Shown: positions 39,169 through 47,771 of the stretch, one piece after another | Layout: the number at the start of each line of letters is the position of its first letter | Numbering within the stretch: the stretch's first letter is position 1 | Assembly (NCBI RefSeq): GCF_003992625.1 | Contig: NZ_RZMW01000020.1 | Coordinates: 1 to 64,000 of the forward strand | Direction: 5' to 3' | DNA length: 64,000 nucleotides | Source of the DNA: Pelagibacterium lentulum | GTDB lineage: Bacteria > Pseudomonadota > Alphaproteobacteria > Rhizobiales > Devosiaceae | Notes under the pieces: model-generated | What the model was told of the DNA's origin: nothing | Databases searched by the model: none | Seen by the model: the letters and a program-made list of their open reading frames with translations, nothing else | Translations under genes and position numbers: made by a program

Positions 39169-39447
39169 AAGTCGTGCCGAAACCTGCTCATGGCTAGTGG
39201 TATTGGTGTAACTCCGATTTTCGGTATAGCCCGAACGCTGACCGAGGCAGGCGTCGATATGATTTTTGACTGTCAGCGCGGCAAATGCGGACTGTGTGCG
39301 GTTGGCATCATTGAAACCGATGGCCAGATCGATCATCGCGATGTCTTCTTCTCTGAGGAGGAAAAGCACGAAAACAAGCGCATGTGCGCATGCGTTTCCC
39401 GCCTTGCCAGCGGCAAGGCAGTCATCGACACCGGCTATCGCATATAA
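39169..39447 (+). pseudogene. Remnant of a VanB-type ferredoxin reductase with internal deletion
   Basis: The readable frame has the NAD-site motif LLMASGIGVTPIFGIARTL and then passes directly into the C-terminal ferredoxin domain TEAGVDMIFDCQRGKCGLCA. That domain has an intact C-x4-C-x2-C plus C [2Fe-2S] ligand set and ends DHRDVFF...CACVSRLASG. In phthalate dioxygenase reductase/VanB proteins about 130-150 residues (the rest of the NAD domain) separate these parts. The fragment therefore looks like an in-frame internal deletion of a gene that also lost its 5' half. It borders the hydroxycinnamate cluster, where a vanillate demethylase reductase would make sense. Confidence 0.75.
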
Positions 39448-39449
39448 AA

Positions 39450-39475
39450 AAAAGCGGGCAGCATGCCCGCTTTTG
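39450..39475. terminator. Bidirectional intrinsic terminator
   Basis: The stem AAAAGCGGGCA / TGCCCGCTTTT with a 3-base loop has an A-run on its left side and a T-run on its right. It would terminate both the decayed plus-strand gene ending at 39447 and the leftward enoyl-CoA hydratase gene ending at 39485. Confidence 0.88.
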
Positions 39476-39484
39476 CGCCATTCA

Positions 39485-40258
39485 TCATCCGAAATTCGGT
39501 TTGCGCTTCTCAAGAAACGCCTTCAGCCCCTCCTCGGCATCCGGGCCGGTCTGACTCATCGCTGCCGCCAGACTCTCGGTATAAAGCCCGGCCTCCTTTG
39601 GCATATCCGCGATGCGCGAAAGCGACTGAACGATCATTCGATTAATCGCTGGCGAGTTTTCGGCAATGGTTTCCGCCAGCGCCAATGCCTTATCCAGTCC
39701 CATACCCTCCGGCGTCACGTAATGGGCCAACCCCACATCTACACCTTCGCGTCCTGAATATGTGCGCCCCGTCAGCATCATTTCTGTCATACGGCTGGCG
39801 CCGATTAGTTTGCCAATGCGTACGGACCCACCGCCACCTACGAAGATACCGCGCAGGCCCTCGGGCATCCGGAATTTTACACTTTCTTCGGCTACGCGGA
39901 CATGGCAGGCTGAAGCCACTTCCAGACCGCCGCCCATCACTGCCCCGGTCAGCGCCGCAACGACCGGCACACCGGAAAACTCTATCAAATCCATAACCCG
40001 GTGCCAGTTACGCGAATGCGTCATAACCGCATGCGGCTCGCGATGGACCGCTTCGCTCAGATCCAGTCCGGAAGAAAAATGGCCGCCCTCCCCGCCAAGA
40101 ACAATAACCCTCACATCGTCAGGAATTGCCGAGAAAACAGCATCAAGCGCCTCGATCACTTCATCATTGAGGGCATTTCGCTTTGCAGGCCGGTTCATTG
40201 TAAGTTGCATGATCGGACCGCGCTTGGAAACCTTCAATATTTCCGACGCTCGTGCCAT
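39485..40258 (-). CDS. Enoyl-CoA hydratase of p-hydroxycinnamate catabolism
   Basis: This crotonase-fold enzyme of 257 residues probably hydrates p-coumaroyl-CoA or feruloyl-CoA to the beta-hydroxypropionyl-CoA. The oxyanion-hole segment is GGEGGHFSSGLDL. Both catalytic glutamates of ordinary hydratases are present, E113 in GGGLEVAS and E133 in MPEGLRG, with the same 20-residue spacing as E144/E164 of rat liver hydratase. Feruloyl-CoA hydratase/lyases do not keep this pair, so a non-cleaving hydratase is favoured. ATG at 40258 has AGAGGA upstream; an ATG 27 bases further up lacks one. It is divergent from marR. Confidence 0.85.
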   Translation of the reverse strand: MARASEILKVSKRGPIMQLTMNRPAKRNALNDEVIEALDAVFSAIPDDVRVIVLGGEGGHFSSGLDLSEAVHREPHAVMTHSRNWHRVMDLIEFSGVPVVAALTGAVMGGGLEVASACHVRVAEESVKFRMPEGLRGIFVGGGGSVRIGKLIGASRMTEMMLTGRTYSGREGVDVGLAHYVTPEGMGLDKALALAETIAENSPAINRMIVQSLSRIADMPKEAGLYTESLAAAMSQTGPDAEEGLKAFLEKRKPNFG

Positions 40259-40289
40259 TGTTTTTGCTTCCTCTGCTTTAATCATATTA

Positions 40290-40306
40290 TGTTATACCCA
40301 ATAGCA
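40290..40306. promoter_or_regulatory. Operator-like repeat 1 (ech / marR)
   Basis: TGTTAT-ACCCA-ATAGCA is an inverted repeat with 6-base arms and one mismatch, in the 68-base gap between the divergent hydratase and marR starts. The same TGTTAT-N5-ATARCA pattern occurs at 43480 and 43601. Confidence 0.75.
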
Positions 40307-40326
40307 ATCCAGACACACCGGACCTT

Positions 40327-40788
40327 ATGACCGAAATTGCAGAGCCAGGACTTGAATTCGATCAAGTCGACACGACAGAAACCAGCGACATCATCGGCTA
40401 CAAGTTACGCCGCGCTCAACTTATGGTCTTCCAGCGCTTCATCGCCTTTTTTGAGGACCTTGATCTTAGACCGGCAGAATATTCCGTTCTGGTGCTGATA
40501 GCCCGAAACCCTGGCCGTAAGCAGACCGAAATCGCCGACGTCCTTGGCATAAAGCGCGCCAATTTCGTAGCGTTGATCAATGGTCTCGATGCGCGCGGAC
40601 TTACCGAACGCCGCAAACCCGCCAACGACCGTCGCTCGCACGCCCTGCATCTCACTCCGGCTGGCGAAGCCTTCCTCAAAAGGGCAAGAAAGGTCCAATC
40701 CGCCTTTGAAACTGAGTGCATCGAAAAACTTGGCGGCGAACACGCGCGTGACGACCTGCTCAGGCTCCTCGACAAGCTCTGCGCCTGA
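40327..40788 (+). CDS. MarR-family repressor of the hydroxycinnamate genes
   Basis: This 153-residue winged-helix regulator has the recognition helix region KQTEIADVLGIKRANFVALI (about residues 60-79) and the wing ERRKPANDRRSHALHLT. MarR-type repressors (HcaR, CouR, FerC) control CoA-dependent hydroxycinnamate pathways and are released by the acyl-CoA intermediate. Its position between the hydratase and dehydrogenase/ligase genes, and the shared inverted repeat at three nearby promoters, support that role. Which acyl-CoA it senses is not visible. Confidence 0.88.
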   Translation: MTEIAEPGLEFDQVDTTETSDIIGYKLRRAQLMVFQRFIAFFEDLDLRPAEYSVLVLIARNPGRKQTEIADVLGIKRANFVALINGLDARGLTERRKPANDRRSHALHLTPAGEAFLKRARKVQSAFETECIEKLGGEHARDDLLRLLDKLCA

Positions 40789-40839
40789 TGGATTTCTTGA
40801 ACATCCTTTCCTTTGAGTTGGTTGAACGCGTTTATTGAA

Positions 40840-41601
40840 TCACTTTGGCTGCATGCGCAGAGCGCCATCAAGTCTCACGACCTCGCCATTGAGATAGTTG
40901 TTGGCGACCATCGCCAATACCAATTCGGCAAACTCGGCAGGCTCGCCGAGCCGAGACGGAGACGGAATTGAGGCAGCTAGACCCTGCCTTACTTCTTCGG
41001 GCAATTCCTCAAGCAGCGGCGTGCGGAACAGTCCGGGCGCGATTGTGAGCACGCGAATCCCAAATCGTGCGAATTCTCGTGCAGCCGGCAACGTCAGCGA
41101 CACTATCCCACCCTTTGAGGCAGCATAAGCCGCCTGGCCTATTTGCCCTTCAAATGCCGCTACGGACGCTGTTGAGACGATCACGCCGCGCGAACCATGC
41201 TCGTCCGGCTCCGCTCTCGACATTACGTCGGCGACAAGCCTCATCATGTTGAACGTGCCAATGAGATTGACGCGGACTACCTTCTCAAATCCATCAAGCG
41301 CCATTGGGCCGTCCCGGCCAACAATGCGACTGGCACCGCCAATACCCGCGCAATTGACCAGAACCCGCGGCAAGCCGATCGCTTCGACGCTTTCTAGAAC
41401 CGCCTTTTCCGCCGATTGCGCGTCCGCAACATCACAGGAAGCAAAAAAGCCACCAATTTCATTAGCAATCGCTGCACCTGCTTCAGCATTAAGCTCGAGC
41501 ACGGCAACCTTTGCGCCCGCTGCAGCGAGCGCCTTGGCTGTTGCCGCGCCCAGCCCGGAACCACCTCCAGTTACGATCGCCGCATGTCCTTCAATCTTCA
41601 T
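40840..41601 (-). CDS. SDR 3-hydroxyacyl-CoA dehydrogenase of p-hydroxycinnamate catabolism
   Basis: This short-chain dehydrogenase of 253 residues is of the HSD10-like type. The NAD motif is [15 protein letters not shown] at the N-terminus, the NAG motif is NCAGIGGA, and the catalytic set is Ser in [12 protein letters not shown] followed by YAASKGG. It likely oxidises the 3-aryl-3-hydroxypropionyl-CoA to the beta-keto thioester, the role assigned to Atu1415 in Agrobacterium fabrum. Its start overlaps the CoA ligase gene by four bases, so the two are co-translated. Confidence 0.85.
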   Translation of the reverse strand: MKIEGHAAIVTGGGSGLGAATAKALAAAGAKVAVLELNAEAGAAIANEIGGFFASCDVADAQSAEKAVLESVEAIGLPRVLVNCAGIGGASRIVGRDGPMALDGFEKVVRVNLIGTFNMMRLVADVMSRAEPDEHGSRGVIVSTASVAAFEGQIGQAAYAASKGGIVSLTLPAAREFARFGIRVLTIAPGLFRTPLLEELPEEVRQGLAASIPSPSRLGEPAEFAELVLAMVANNYLNGEVVRLDGALRMQPK

Positions 41602-43460
41602 TTCGACCTCCGCGAAAAACTCAAAACGCCATCCGCAACCGGCTCAGCATACAGTCTTTCCACCAAATCGGCGCGCGCCGCCAGAACCGCCCGCTGATTG
41701 ATTGAGCCCTTGTCAGTGACTTCGCTTTTGTCGATCTCAGGGGGATCAGTCAGGAGAACCGCCCGTGCCACATGGCTTGCGCTGCCTGTGGCTGACTGCG
41801 CCAAAGCGTCGAGTTTGCCCTGGAATGCACCCATAACAGCGGGATGCGCAACGATTTCTGCGTTGGTTTCATCCGGTCCCAAATTTGCCAGCCTTCGGCA
41901 AGCGTCGAAATCAGGAAAGATCATTGCACCGATGAAATTTCGGTCCAGCCCGGTCAGAACCACATCTCGTATCAATGGAGCGCAGGCCGAAATAATGCCG
42001 CCACGCACGCCCGCAAAATTCACCCATGTACCGGTAGTGAGTTTGAAGTCCTCGCTCACACGACCATCGAATACAAAACCCTGCGAAAGATCGTCCGGGT
42101 CAGCGAATTTCAACGCGTCGCCGATCTTGTAGTAGCCTTCCTCGTCGAAGGCTTCGCTGGTTTTCTCTGGGTTCTTCCAGTACCCCGGTGTCACATTGGG
42201 GCCGCGGAGCCGCAACTCCATCTTGTCGCCATTGGGTACGAGCTTGACATCCATGCCTGCCGCTGGCAGGCCCACCATCCCGGCACGCTCGACCGGCCAA
42301 GTCGTCGTAAAGGCAAAGGGGGCCGTTTCCGTTGAGCCATAGCCCGTAATCATCATAATCCGTTCGCCGGATTCTATGCTGGCCGCTTCCGCCAGCCCGT
42401 CCCAGACATATTGCGAGAGGCTTGCCCCCGCATATTGCATCAGCTTGAGCTTGGAGAAGAAGCTCTTGCGCAATTCGGGGTTGGTCTTGAAGTGTTCGAC
42501 AAGAAACTCGTAACCCTTGGGTACATTGGAGTAAAATGTCGGCTGAATGTCGATGAGATTGCGGATCGTGGCGCCGATTTTGGCAGGCGTGGGCTGGCCC
42601 TCATCAATATAGAAACTTCCGCCATTGTAGAAGGCGATGCCTGTGTTGTGGCTGCCGCCTGCCACGTGATTCCATGGCATCCAATCGAGCAGAACCGGCG
42701 GCTCGTCCTGAAGAAAAGCCAGTGCCGAACGGATCATTTCCTGATTGCTCGTCATCATCCTGTTGGTCGTGATTACGGCTTTGGGCATTCCGGTCGAGCC
42801 GGAAGTGAAAAGGAACTTGGCTATTGTATCGGGCGTCACCGCCTCATGCGCAGACGCGACAGCTCCAGTAACCGGGGTGCTCTCAAGCTCGGAAAACAGT
42901 CTGCACGCCCGGCTTGCCGGCTTGGAATGGCGTATAATCACAGGCACAGCCGGATCGATAACAGCATCTATGGCAGGTGCAAACCGGGCGCCATCGCTCG
43001 CATAAACCATACCGGGCTCAAGCAAATCCACGATATGCCTCAGCTTGCCGTAATCGGTGGAAACCAGCGAATAAGCAGCAGAGACCGGAGCATACGGAAC
43101 CCCGGCCCATATTGCAGCTAGGCCCAGCAACTGATGTTCGATTTCGTTGCCTGAAAGAATCAGCAAAGGCCGTTCAGCGGATACCTCTGCATCAAGCAGG
43201 GCCTGCGCCAGCGGCGCCAGTTTTGCCATCACTTGACCATATGTCAGCTTTCGCCAATTCCCGTCAGGGCCGCGGTCCGCGATCATTATCGCATTGGGCG
43301 TGCGCTCGGCCCAACGGGCAATCTCGTCAGGAATCGAATGCGCAGCCTCCGCCAGAGGCTCGATTGAACGGATATAGAGCACCCCATCGGACCCCCGACG
43401 CATTTCGGCACGCATTTGGCCAAGCCGCACCGGGCGAATAGGTAAACTCGCTTGTACCAT
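41598..43460 (-). CDS. fcs: Feruloyl/p-coumaroyl-CoA synthetase
   Basis: This ANL-superfamily acyl-CoA ligase of 620 residues adenylates a hydroxycinnamate and transfers it to CoA. The P-loop [18 protein letters not shown] lies near residue 217, the A5 motif [11 protein letters not shown] near 372, and the hinge-region [20 protein letters not shown] near 460. The last is the variant typical of Fcs/AMP-binding proteins of ferulate clusters. GGGAGG lies eight bases before the ATG, and an inverted repeat at 43480-43496 covers the promoter. The exact cinnamate preference is not evident. Confidence 0.9.
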   Translation of the reverse strand: MVQASLPIRPVRLGQMRAEMRRGSDGVLYIRSIEPLAEAAHSIPDEIARWAERTPNAIMIADRGPDGNWRKLTYGQVMAKLAPLAQALLDAEVSAERPLLILSGNEIEHQLLGLAAIWAGVPYAPVSAAYSLVSTDYGKLRHIVDLLEPGMVYASDGARFAPAIDAVIDPAVPVIIRHSKPASRACRLFSELESTPVTGAVASAHEAVTPDTIAKFLFTSGSTGMPKAVITTNRMMTSNQEMIRSALAFLQDEPPVLLDWMPWNHVAGGSHNTGIAFYNGGSFYIDEGQPTPAKIGATIRNLIDIQPTFYSNVPKGYEFLVEHFKTNPELRKSFFSKLKLMQYAGASLSQYVWDGLAEAASIESGERIMMITGYGSTETAPFAFTTTWPVERAGMVGLPAAGMDVKLVPNGDKMELRLRGPNVTPGYWKNPEKTSEAFDEEGYYKIGDALKFADPDDLSQGFVFDGRVSEDFKLTTGTWVNFAGVRGGIISACAPLIRDVVLTGLDRNFIGAMIFPDFDACRRLANLGPDETNAEIVAHPAVMGAFQGKLDALAQSATGSASHVARAVLLTDPPEIDKSEVTDKGSINQRAVLAARADLVERLYAEPVADGVLSFSRRSK

Positions 43461-43479
43461 TCAGACAACCTCCCTATTT

Positions 43480-43496
43480 TGTTATATTTCATAACA
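43480..43496. promoter_or_regulatory. Operator-like repeat 2 (fcs promoter)
   Basis: TGTTAT-ATTTC-ATAACA is a perfect inverted repeat; with one more base on each side the arms are 7 bp. It lies 20 bases upstream of the fcs start, so a bound repressor would block leftward transcription. Confidence 0.82.
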
Positions 43497-43600
43497 ATGT
43501 GAGTTTTACTTTGCAAGCCTATCGTTGACGGTTTTGGCAATGGTAGCCGTTTCCAGCGCTTTCCAGCGTCGATTGCCTATTGTGTACCTTCCGATATTAT

Positions 43601-43617
43601 TGTTATATAGTATAGCA
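43601..43617. promoter_or_regulatory. Operator-like repeat 3 (TRAP operon)
   Basis: TGTTAT-ATAGT-ATAGCA matches the other two copies, with the same right arm as copy 1. It lies about 210 bases upstream of the TRAP small-subunit start, in an A+T-rich patch suited to a promoter. Confidence 0.72.
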
Positions 43618-43828
43618 TTTCGGGGCAAGAGACATGCGCTGCAGCTCAGGCCTATGTTCGGATAGTCCTATTAAATGCATAGACCGTCCATTGGCAGACA
43701 TAGGCCGCGGGGCAATGCTGATGACGATAGGCAGAAACGCCATCCCCTTGAAAAACGGGTGCTGGTGAAATGCTTGATAGCCCGTGCTATGCGCTTGAGG
43801 AGGCGTAGAGCGGACTAGGGAGGAATAC

Positions 43829-44371
43829 GTGTTCGAAGAACGATCCTTACTGACGCGTGTGGTGAGTACCCTGGCAAAGGCTATGGCCATTGCGGGCGGA
43901 CTGACTCTCGTGGCGATTGTGGTGCTTGTTGTTGTCAGCGTTACCGGACGAGCCCTGCTCTGGGCGGGCCTGCGCCCCATAACCGGTGACTACGAGCTTG
44001 TTTCTGCCGGCATTGGCTTTGCCGTTTTTGCGTTCCTGCCCTGGACACATCTCAATCGGGGGCACGCGGTAGTGACCATTTTCACGGATAACTTCAGCCC
44101 CAAAGCCAATTCCATACTACTGTTTCTCGCCGATCTGGCCATGCTTGCCGCTTCGTCCTTCATCGCATGGCGCCTTTATTTCGGTATGCTCGATAAATTT
44201 GCATATCGGGAGACCACGCTTCTGCTGCGTATGCCGCTGGGTTGGTCCTATGCAGCCTGCATGGTTGGCGCGTCCATTTTCGTCATTGTTGCCCTGTTTG
44301 TTTTTGCCCGCACCGTGGAAGACATCATCAAAGGCAATCCGCCACGTCTGGGCCAGGGAGCAGGACATTGA
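43829..44371 (+). CDS. TRAP transporter small permease, probable aromatic acid uptake
   Basis: This DctQ-type protein of 180 residues has four predicted membrane helices and the conserved GDYELVSAGIGFAVFAFLPW, then NRGHAVV. It starts with GTG, with GGGAGGAA placed six bases upstream. It belongs to a three-gene TRAP unit sharing the hydroxycinnamate cluster's repeat, comparable in role to TarQ of Rhodopseudomonas, so uptake of p-coumarate-type acids is inferred. The stop overlaps the next start. Confidence 0.86.
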   Translation: MFEERSLLTRVVSTLAKAMAIAGGLTLVAIVVLVVVSVTGRALLWAGLRPITGDYELVSAGIGFAVFAFLPWTHLNRGHAVVTIFTDNFSPKANSILLFLADLAMLAASSFIAWRLYFGMLDKFAYRETTLLLRMPLGWSYAACMVGASIFVIVALFVFARTVEDIIKGNPPRLGQGAGH

Positions 44372-45690
44372 GCAACATTCAGCTTGGCCTGCTGGCTTTC
44401 CCGGTCATTCTGGCTCTGATTTTCCTGCGTGTTCCGATTGGCCTTGCAATGTTGGGCGTCGGGATCGGCGGCTCCTATCTTATCGTTGGCAACTTCAATC
44501 CGGTGATGGCGCAGTTCAAAAGCCTGACCTATGGCACTTTTGCCAGCTACTCGCTCTCGGTTGTGCCCCTGTTCCTGCTCATGGGGCAGTTTGCAACCAT
44601 TGGCGGCATGTCCGCCGCGCTATTCAAGGCCGCCGCTGCATGGATGGGACACCGCAAAGGTGGCGTAGCAATGGCTGCCGTTGGCGCCTGCGGCGGTTTT
44701 GGCGCAATCTGCGGCTCATCGCTGGCCACGGCTGCAACCATGGGACACGTTGCGCTGCCTGAAATGCGCAAATACGGCTATTCCGGCGCGCTGGCGACCG
44801 GCGCGGTTGCTGCAGGCGGAACTCTTGGCATCCTCATTCCGCCATCCGTGATCCTCGTGATCTTCGCCGTGCTGACCGAGCAGAATATCGCTAAACTGTT
44901 CATGGCCGCTTTTATTCCAGGCTTTCTTGCAGCTCTTGGCTACATGATCGTCATTGCGATCTATGTCAGGGTCAACCCTGAATCTGCAGGTACGCGCGAG
45001 CGCGTACCTTATCGCGAACGGTTCGCCGAACTGGGCAAGATCTGGCCTGTTCTTCTCGTCTTTATCGCTGTGATCGGCGGCATCTACACAGGCATTTTTA
45101 CTCCTACCGAAGCTGCTGCAATTGGCGCTGCCGGTACAGCGCTGATTGCCTTGGCCTCACGCGCGCTGAACCGGCAAAAGCTTTCGGAAGCCTTTCTTGC
45201 AACGGCATCTGCAACAGCGATGATCTTCCTGATCGTTCTCGGTGCGGCTGCACTCAACAGCTTTCTTGCACTTTCGCAACTGCCTCAATTTATGTCCAAC
45301 TGGGTTGCAGATCAGGGCTTCAATCCCTGGATAGTGCTTGCCGTTGTCCTTGTTTTTTATCTGGTCATGGGCTGCGTCATGGACTCGCTATCAATGATCC
45401 TGCTGACGGTGCCGATCATCTTCCCGATGATGTCTGGCCTCGATTTTGGCCTGACCCCGGATGAGTTCGCCATCTGGTTCGGCATTCTGGTTCTGATCGT
45501 GGTCGAAGTGGGATTAATCACGCCCCCGGTAGGCATGAATCTTTTCATCATCAATTCGATGGCCAAGGACACACGCTTGTCCCAGACCTTCAAGGGTGCG
45601 TTGCCCTTTGTCGCGAGCGACATCGTCCGCACCATTATCCTTGTGGCCTTTCCGGGCATCACGCTGTCACTGGTGTGGCTGTTGTACTGA
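44368..45690 (+). CDS. TRAP transporter large permease, probable aromatic acid uptake
   Basis: This DctM-type subunit of 440 residues has about 12 hydrophobic segments and the family motifs CGGFGAICGSSLATAATMGH, GTLGILIPPSVILVIFAVLT and FTPTEAAAIGAAGTA. The start is most likely TTG at 44368, overlapping the previous TGA and preceded by CAGGGAGCAGG; no ATG occurs near the expected N-terminus. The frame runs further upstream inside the small-subunit gene, which is rejected as coding. Confidence 0.88.
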   Translation: MSNIQLGLLAFPVILALIFLRVPIGLAMLGVGIGGSYLIVGNFNPVMAQFKSLTYGTFASYSLSVVPLFLLMGQFATIGGMSAALFKAAAAWMGHRKGGVAMAAVGACGGFGAICGSSLATAATMGHVALPEMRKYGYSGALATGAVAAGGTLGILIPPSVILVIFAVLTEQNIAKLFMAAFIPGFLAALGYMIVIAIYVRVNPESAGTRERVPYRERFAELGKIWPVLLVFIAVIGGIYTGIFTPTEAAAIGAAGTALIALASRALNRQKLSEAFLATASATAMIFLIVLGAAALNSFLALSQLPQFMSNWVADQGFNPWIVLAVVLVFYLVMGCVMDSLSMILLTVPIIFPMMSGLDFGLTPDEFAIWFGILVLIVVEVGLITPPVGMNLFIINSMAKDTRLSQTFKGALPFVASDIVRTIILVAFPGITLSLVWLLY

Positions 45691-45776
45691 CGAATTTAAG
45701 GATTTTGGCGGGCGGTCAGCCACCCGTCAGTCACCGCATGTGAACTGACATGCAATTTAAAGGGAGAGAGAAGCTC

Positions 45777-46805
45777 ATGAATATGATCAAAGCCTTGGCC
45801 GTCGGCTCTGTTGCCGCACTGCTGATGAGCACCAGTGCAATCGCTCAGGAAGTGACAATGCGCATTCACCAGTTCCTGCCCGCACAAGCGCCGATTCCCG
45901 CCCAGGCAATCGCACCCTGGGCCGAACGCGTAACCGAGGAATCGGATGGCCGCATCGTGTTCGAACTGTACCCGGCAATGCAGCTTGGCGGTACGCCCCC
46001 TAGCCTATTCGATCAGGCGCAGGACGGCGTTGTTGATATCGTTTGGACCGTCCTCGGTTATACGCCGGGCCGCTTCCCCAAATCGGAAGTCTTCGAACTG
46101 CCCTTCATGCTGACCAATGGCGAGGAAACCTCCCGCGCCTTCCATAATTATGTGACAGAACATGCAATGGACGAGTTTTCCGGGGTGCATCTGATCGCCG
46201 CGCACACCCACGGTCCCGGCCTGTTCCATACAGCCGATCCAATTACGTCTCTGGAGGACCTCCAGGGTATGCGCATCCGTGGCGGCTCGCGCATCATTTC
46301 CAATATGCTTGCGCAACTGGGCGCCGAACCCATTGGTATGCCTGTACCTGAAACCACCGAGGCCCTTTCGCGTGGCGTCATCGAAGGCACCACCATTCCT
46401 TGGGAAGTGACACCGTCACTCCGCATATCCGAGCTTGTTACCAACCACACAGGCTTTTCGGGCGATTATGGACTTTACACCCAAACCTTCGGCTTCGTGA
46501 TGAACCGGGCAACCTACGAAAGCCTGCCTGATGATCTACGCGCCGTAATCGACGCCAATTCTGGTATCGAGGTTGCGCGCGCGTTTGGGCGCGTTATGGA
46601 TGAAGGTGACATTGCCGGTCTCGAAATCGCCCGGGAACTGGGCAATTCGATTGTCGAACTCGATGAGGAGGAAACCGCCCGCTGGCGCGAAGCGGCTCAG
46701 CCTACCATTGACCAATGGCTCCAGGACATGGAGTCCATTGGCCTTGATGGTGAAGCGCTATACGCAGCAGCGCAAGCCGCTCTCAACGCAGAAATCGGGC
46801 AGTAG
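45777..46805 (+). CDS. TRAP transporter solute-binding protein (DctP type), probable hydroxycinnamate receptor
   Basis: This periplasmic receptor of 342 residues has a signal peptide ending at TSAIAQ. Conserved DctP features are the arginine in GMRIRGGSRIISNML, the segment GAEPIGMPVPETTEALSRG, and PKSEVFELPFMLT. A strong AGGGAGAG precedes the ATG at 45777. Position between the permease genes and the CouO-like hydrolase suggests an aromatic acid ligand; the sequence alone does not prove it. An intra-operon hairpin follows the stop. Confidence 0.85.
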   Translation: MNMIKALAVGSVAALLMSTSAIAQEVTMRIHQFLPAQAPIPAQAIAPWAERVTEESDGRIVFELYPAMQLGGTPPSLFDQAQDGVVDIVWTVLGYTPGRFPKSEVFELPFMLTNGEETSRAFHNYVTEHAMDEFSGVHLIAAHTHGPGLFHTADPITSLEDLQGMRIRGGSRIISNMLAQLGAEPIGMPVPETTEALSRGVIEGTTIPWEVTPSLRISELVTNHTGFSGDYGLYTQTFGFVMNRATYESLPDDLRAVIDANSGIEVARAFGRVMDEGDIAGLEIARELGNSIVELDEEETARWREAAQPTIDQWLQDMESIGLDGEALYAAAQAALNAEIGQ

Positions 46806-46828
46806 GCCATCTTATCGCTGATACGTTC

Positions 46829-46848
46829 GGGGCGCCAAATGGCGCCCC
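46829..46848 (+). terminator. Hairpin after the TRAP binding-protein gene
   Basis: The perfect 8-bp stem GGGGCGCC / GGCGCCCC has the loop AAAT. No T-run follows, so it probably stabilises the upstream message or only partly terminates before the hydrolase gene at 46885. Confidence 0.6.
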
Positions 46849-46884
46849 CTGCCTTGATTGACTAACGTCTCACCAGGAGCGTCT

Positions 46885-47760
46885 ATGATGATTGACTTGC
46901 AATCGATCCGCGCCATCGACTTTCACACTCATGCGGAAGAGCCTTGTGGCTGCCATTCAGACGATGGCTATGACGACCTGCAAACCCGAATGGCGGAATA
47001 TTTCGGCGCTCCCTGGAAGCACCCGCCAACGATCGAAGATACCGCTGCCCATTTCCGCAAGCAGAATGTTGCAGCGGTGATCTTTCCCGTCGACTCCGAG
47101 CGCGAGACTGGCTACCGGCGCTACAAGAATGAAGAGGTCGCGGAAATCTCCGCTCAGCATAGTGACATCCTGATCCCCTTTGCCTCCATCGATCCCGCCA
47201 AAGGCAAGACCGGTGCTCGCGAAGCCCGTCGCCTTGTTGAGGAATATGGGGTGCAAGGTTTCAAGTTCCATCCGACCCTGCAGGGCTTTTATCCCAACGA
47301 CCGCATGGCCTATCCGCTCTATGAGGCGATTGCCGAAACCGGAAAACCTGCCCTCTTCCACACCGGCCAGACAGGCGTTGGCGCAGGAATGCGTGGCGGC
47401 AACAGCATGCGACTCAAATACTCCAACCCGATCTATCTCGACGATGTTGCTGTAGATTTTCCCGATATGCCCATCATCATGGCACATCCTTCCTTCCCAT
47501 GGCAGGAAGAAGCCCTGGCAATCGCCACACACAAACCCAACGTCTGGATCGATCTATCAGGTTGGTCGCCCAAATACTTCCCGCCCATTCTGGTGCGTTA
47601 TGCCAACTCGATTCTGAAGCATCGCATGTTGTTTGGTTCCGACTGGCCGATGATTACGCCCGAACGCTGGCTGAACGATTTTGAGCAACTCGACATCAAG
47701 CCCGAGGTACGCCCGCTCATTCTGAAGGAAAACGCCGCCAAGTTGCTGGGTCTCAGCTAA
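46885..47760 (+). CDS. CouO-like amidohydrolase (beta-ketoacyl-CoA cleaving)
   Basis: This 291-residue amidohydrolase-2 (ACMSD-like) TIM-barrel protein has the putative metal ligands H14 and H16 (DFHTH), H159 (LFHTG), H201 (MAHPSF) and D253 (FGSDWP). In Rhodococcus jostii RHA1 the amidohydrolase-superfamily CouO, with its essential Asp257, and in Agrobacterium fabrum Atu1421, release acetyl-CoA and the benzoate from 4-hydroxyphenyl-beta-ketopropionyl-CoA. They replace a thiolase plus thioesterase. Finding this protein with the ligase, hydratase and dehydrogenase completes that pathway. ATG at 46885 follows CAGGAG. Confidence 0.8.
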   Translation: MMIDLQSIRAIDFHTHAEEPCGCHSDDGYDDLQTRMAEYFGAPWKHPPTIEDTAAHFRKQNVAAVIFPVDSERETGYRRYKNEEVAEISAQHSDILIPFASIDPAKGKTGAREARRLVEEYGVQGFKFHPTLQGFYPNDRMAYPLYEAIAETGKPALFHTGQTGVGAGMRGGNSMRLKYSNPIYLDDVAVDFPDMPIIMAHPSFPWQEEALAIATHKPNVWIDLSGWSPKYFPPILVRYANSILKHRMLFGSDWPMITPERWLNDFEQLDIKPEVRPLILKENAAKLLGLS

Positions 47761-47771
47761 GCGCAAATCGG

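Larger units (their letters stand above)
43461..43828. other. Divergent promoter region, CoA ligase operon / TRAP operon
   Basis: These 368 bases hold no recognisable gene. They contain the promoters of the leftward fcs-SDR pair and the rightward TRAP-amidohydrolase genes, and two copies of the TGTTAT-N5-ATARCA repeat (43480-43496 and 43601-43617). The part from 43620 to 43815 is unassigned leader sequence. Confidence 0.6.

Noticed and set aside
38726-39484. Insertion sequence as the cause of the decayed region
   Set aside because: No transposase frame, terminal inverted repeats or target duplication could be seen; the vanB remnant looks like a simple deletion product.
39485-40258. Feruloyl-CoA hydratase/lyase (vanillin-forming) identity for the crotonase
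   Set aside because: Both hydratase glutamates (E113, E133) are kept, and a dehydrogenase plus CouO-like hydrolase are present while no vanillin dehydrogenase is, so the non-lyase route is preferred.
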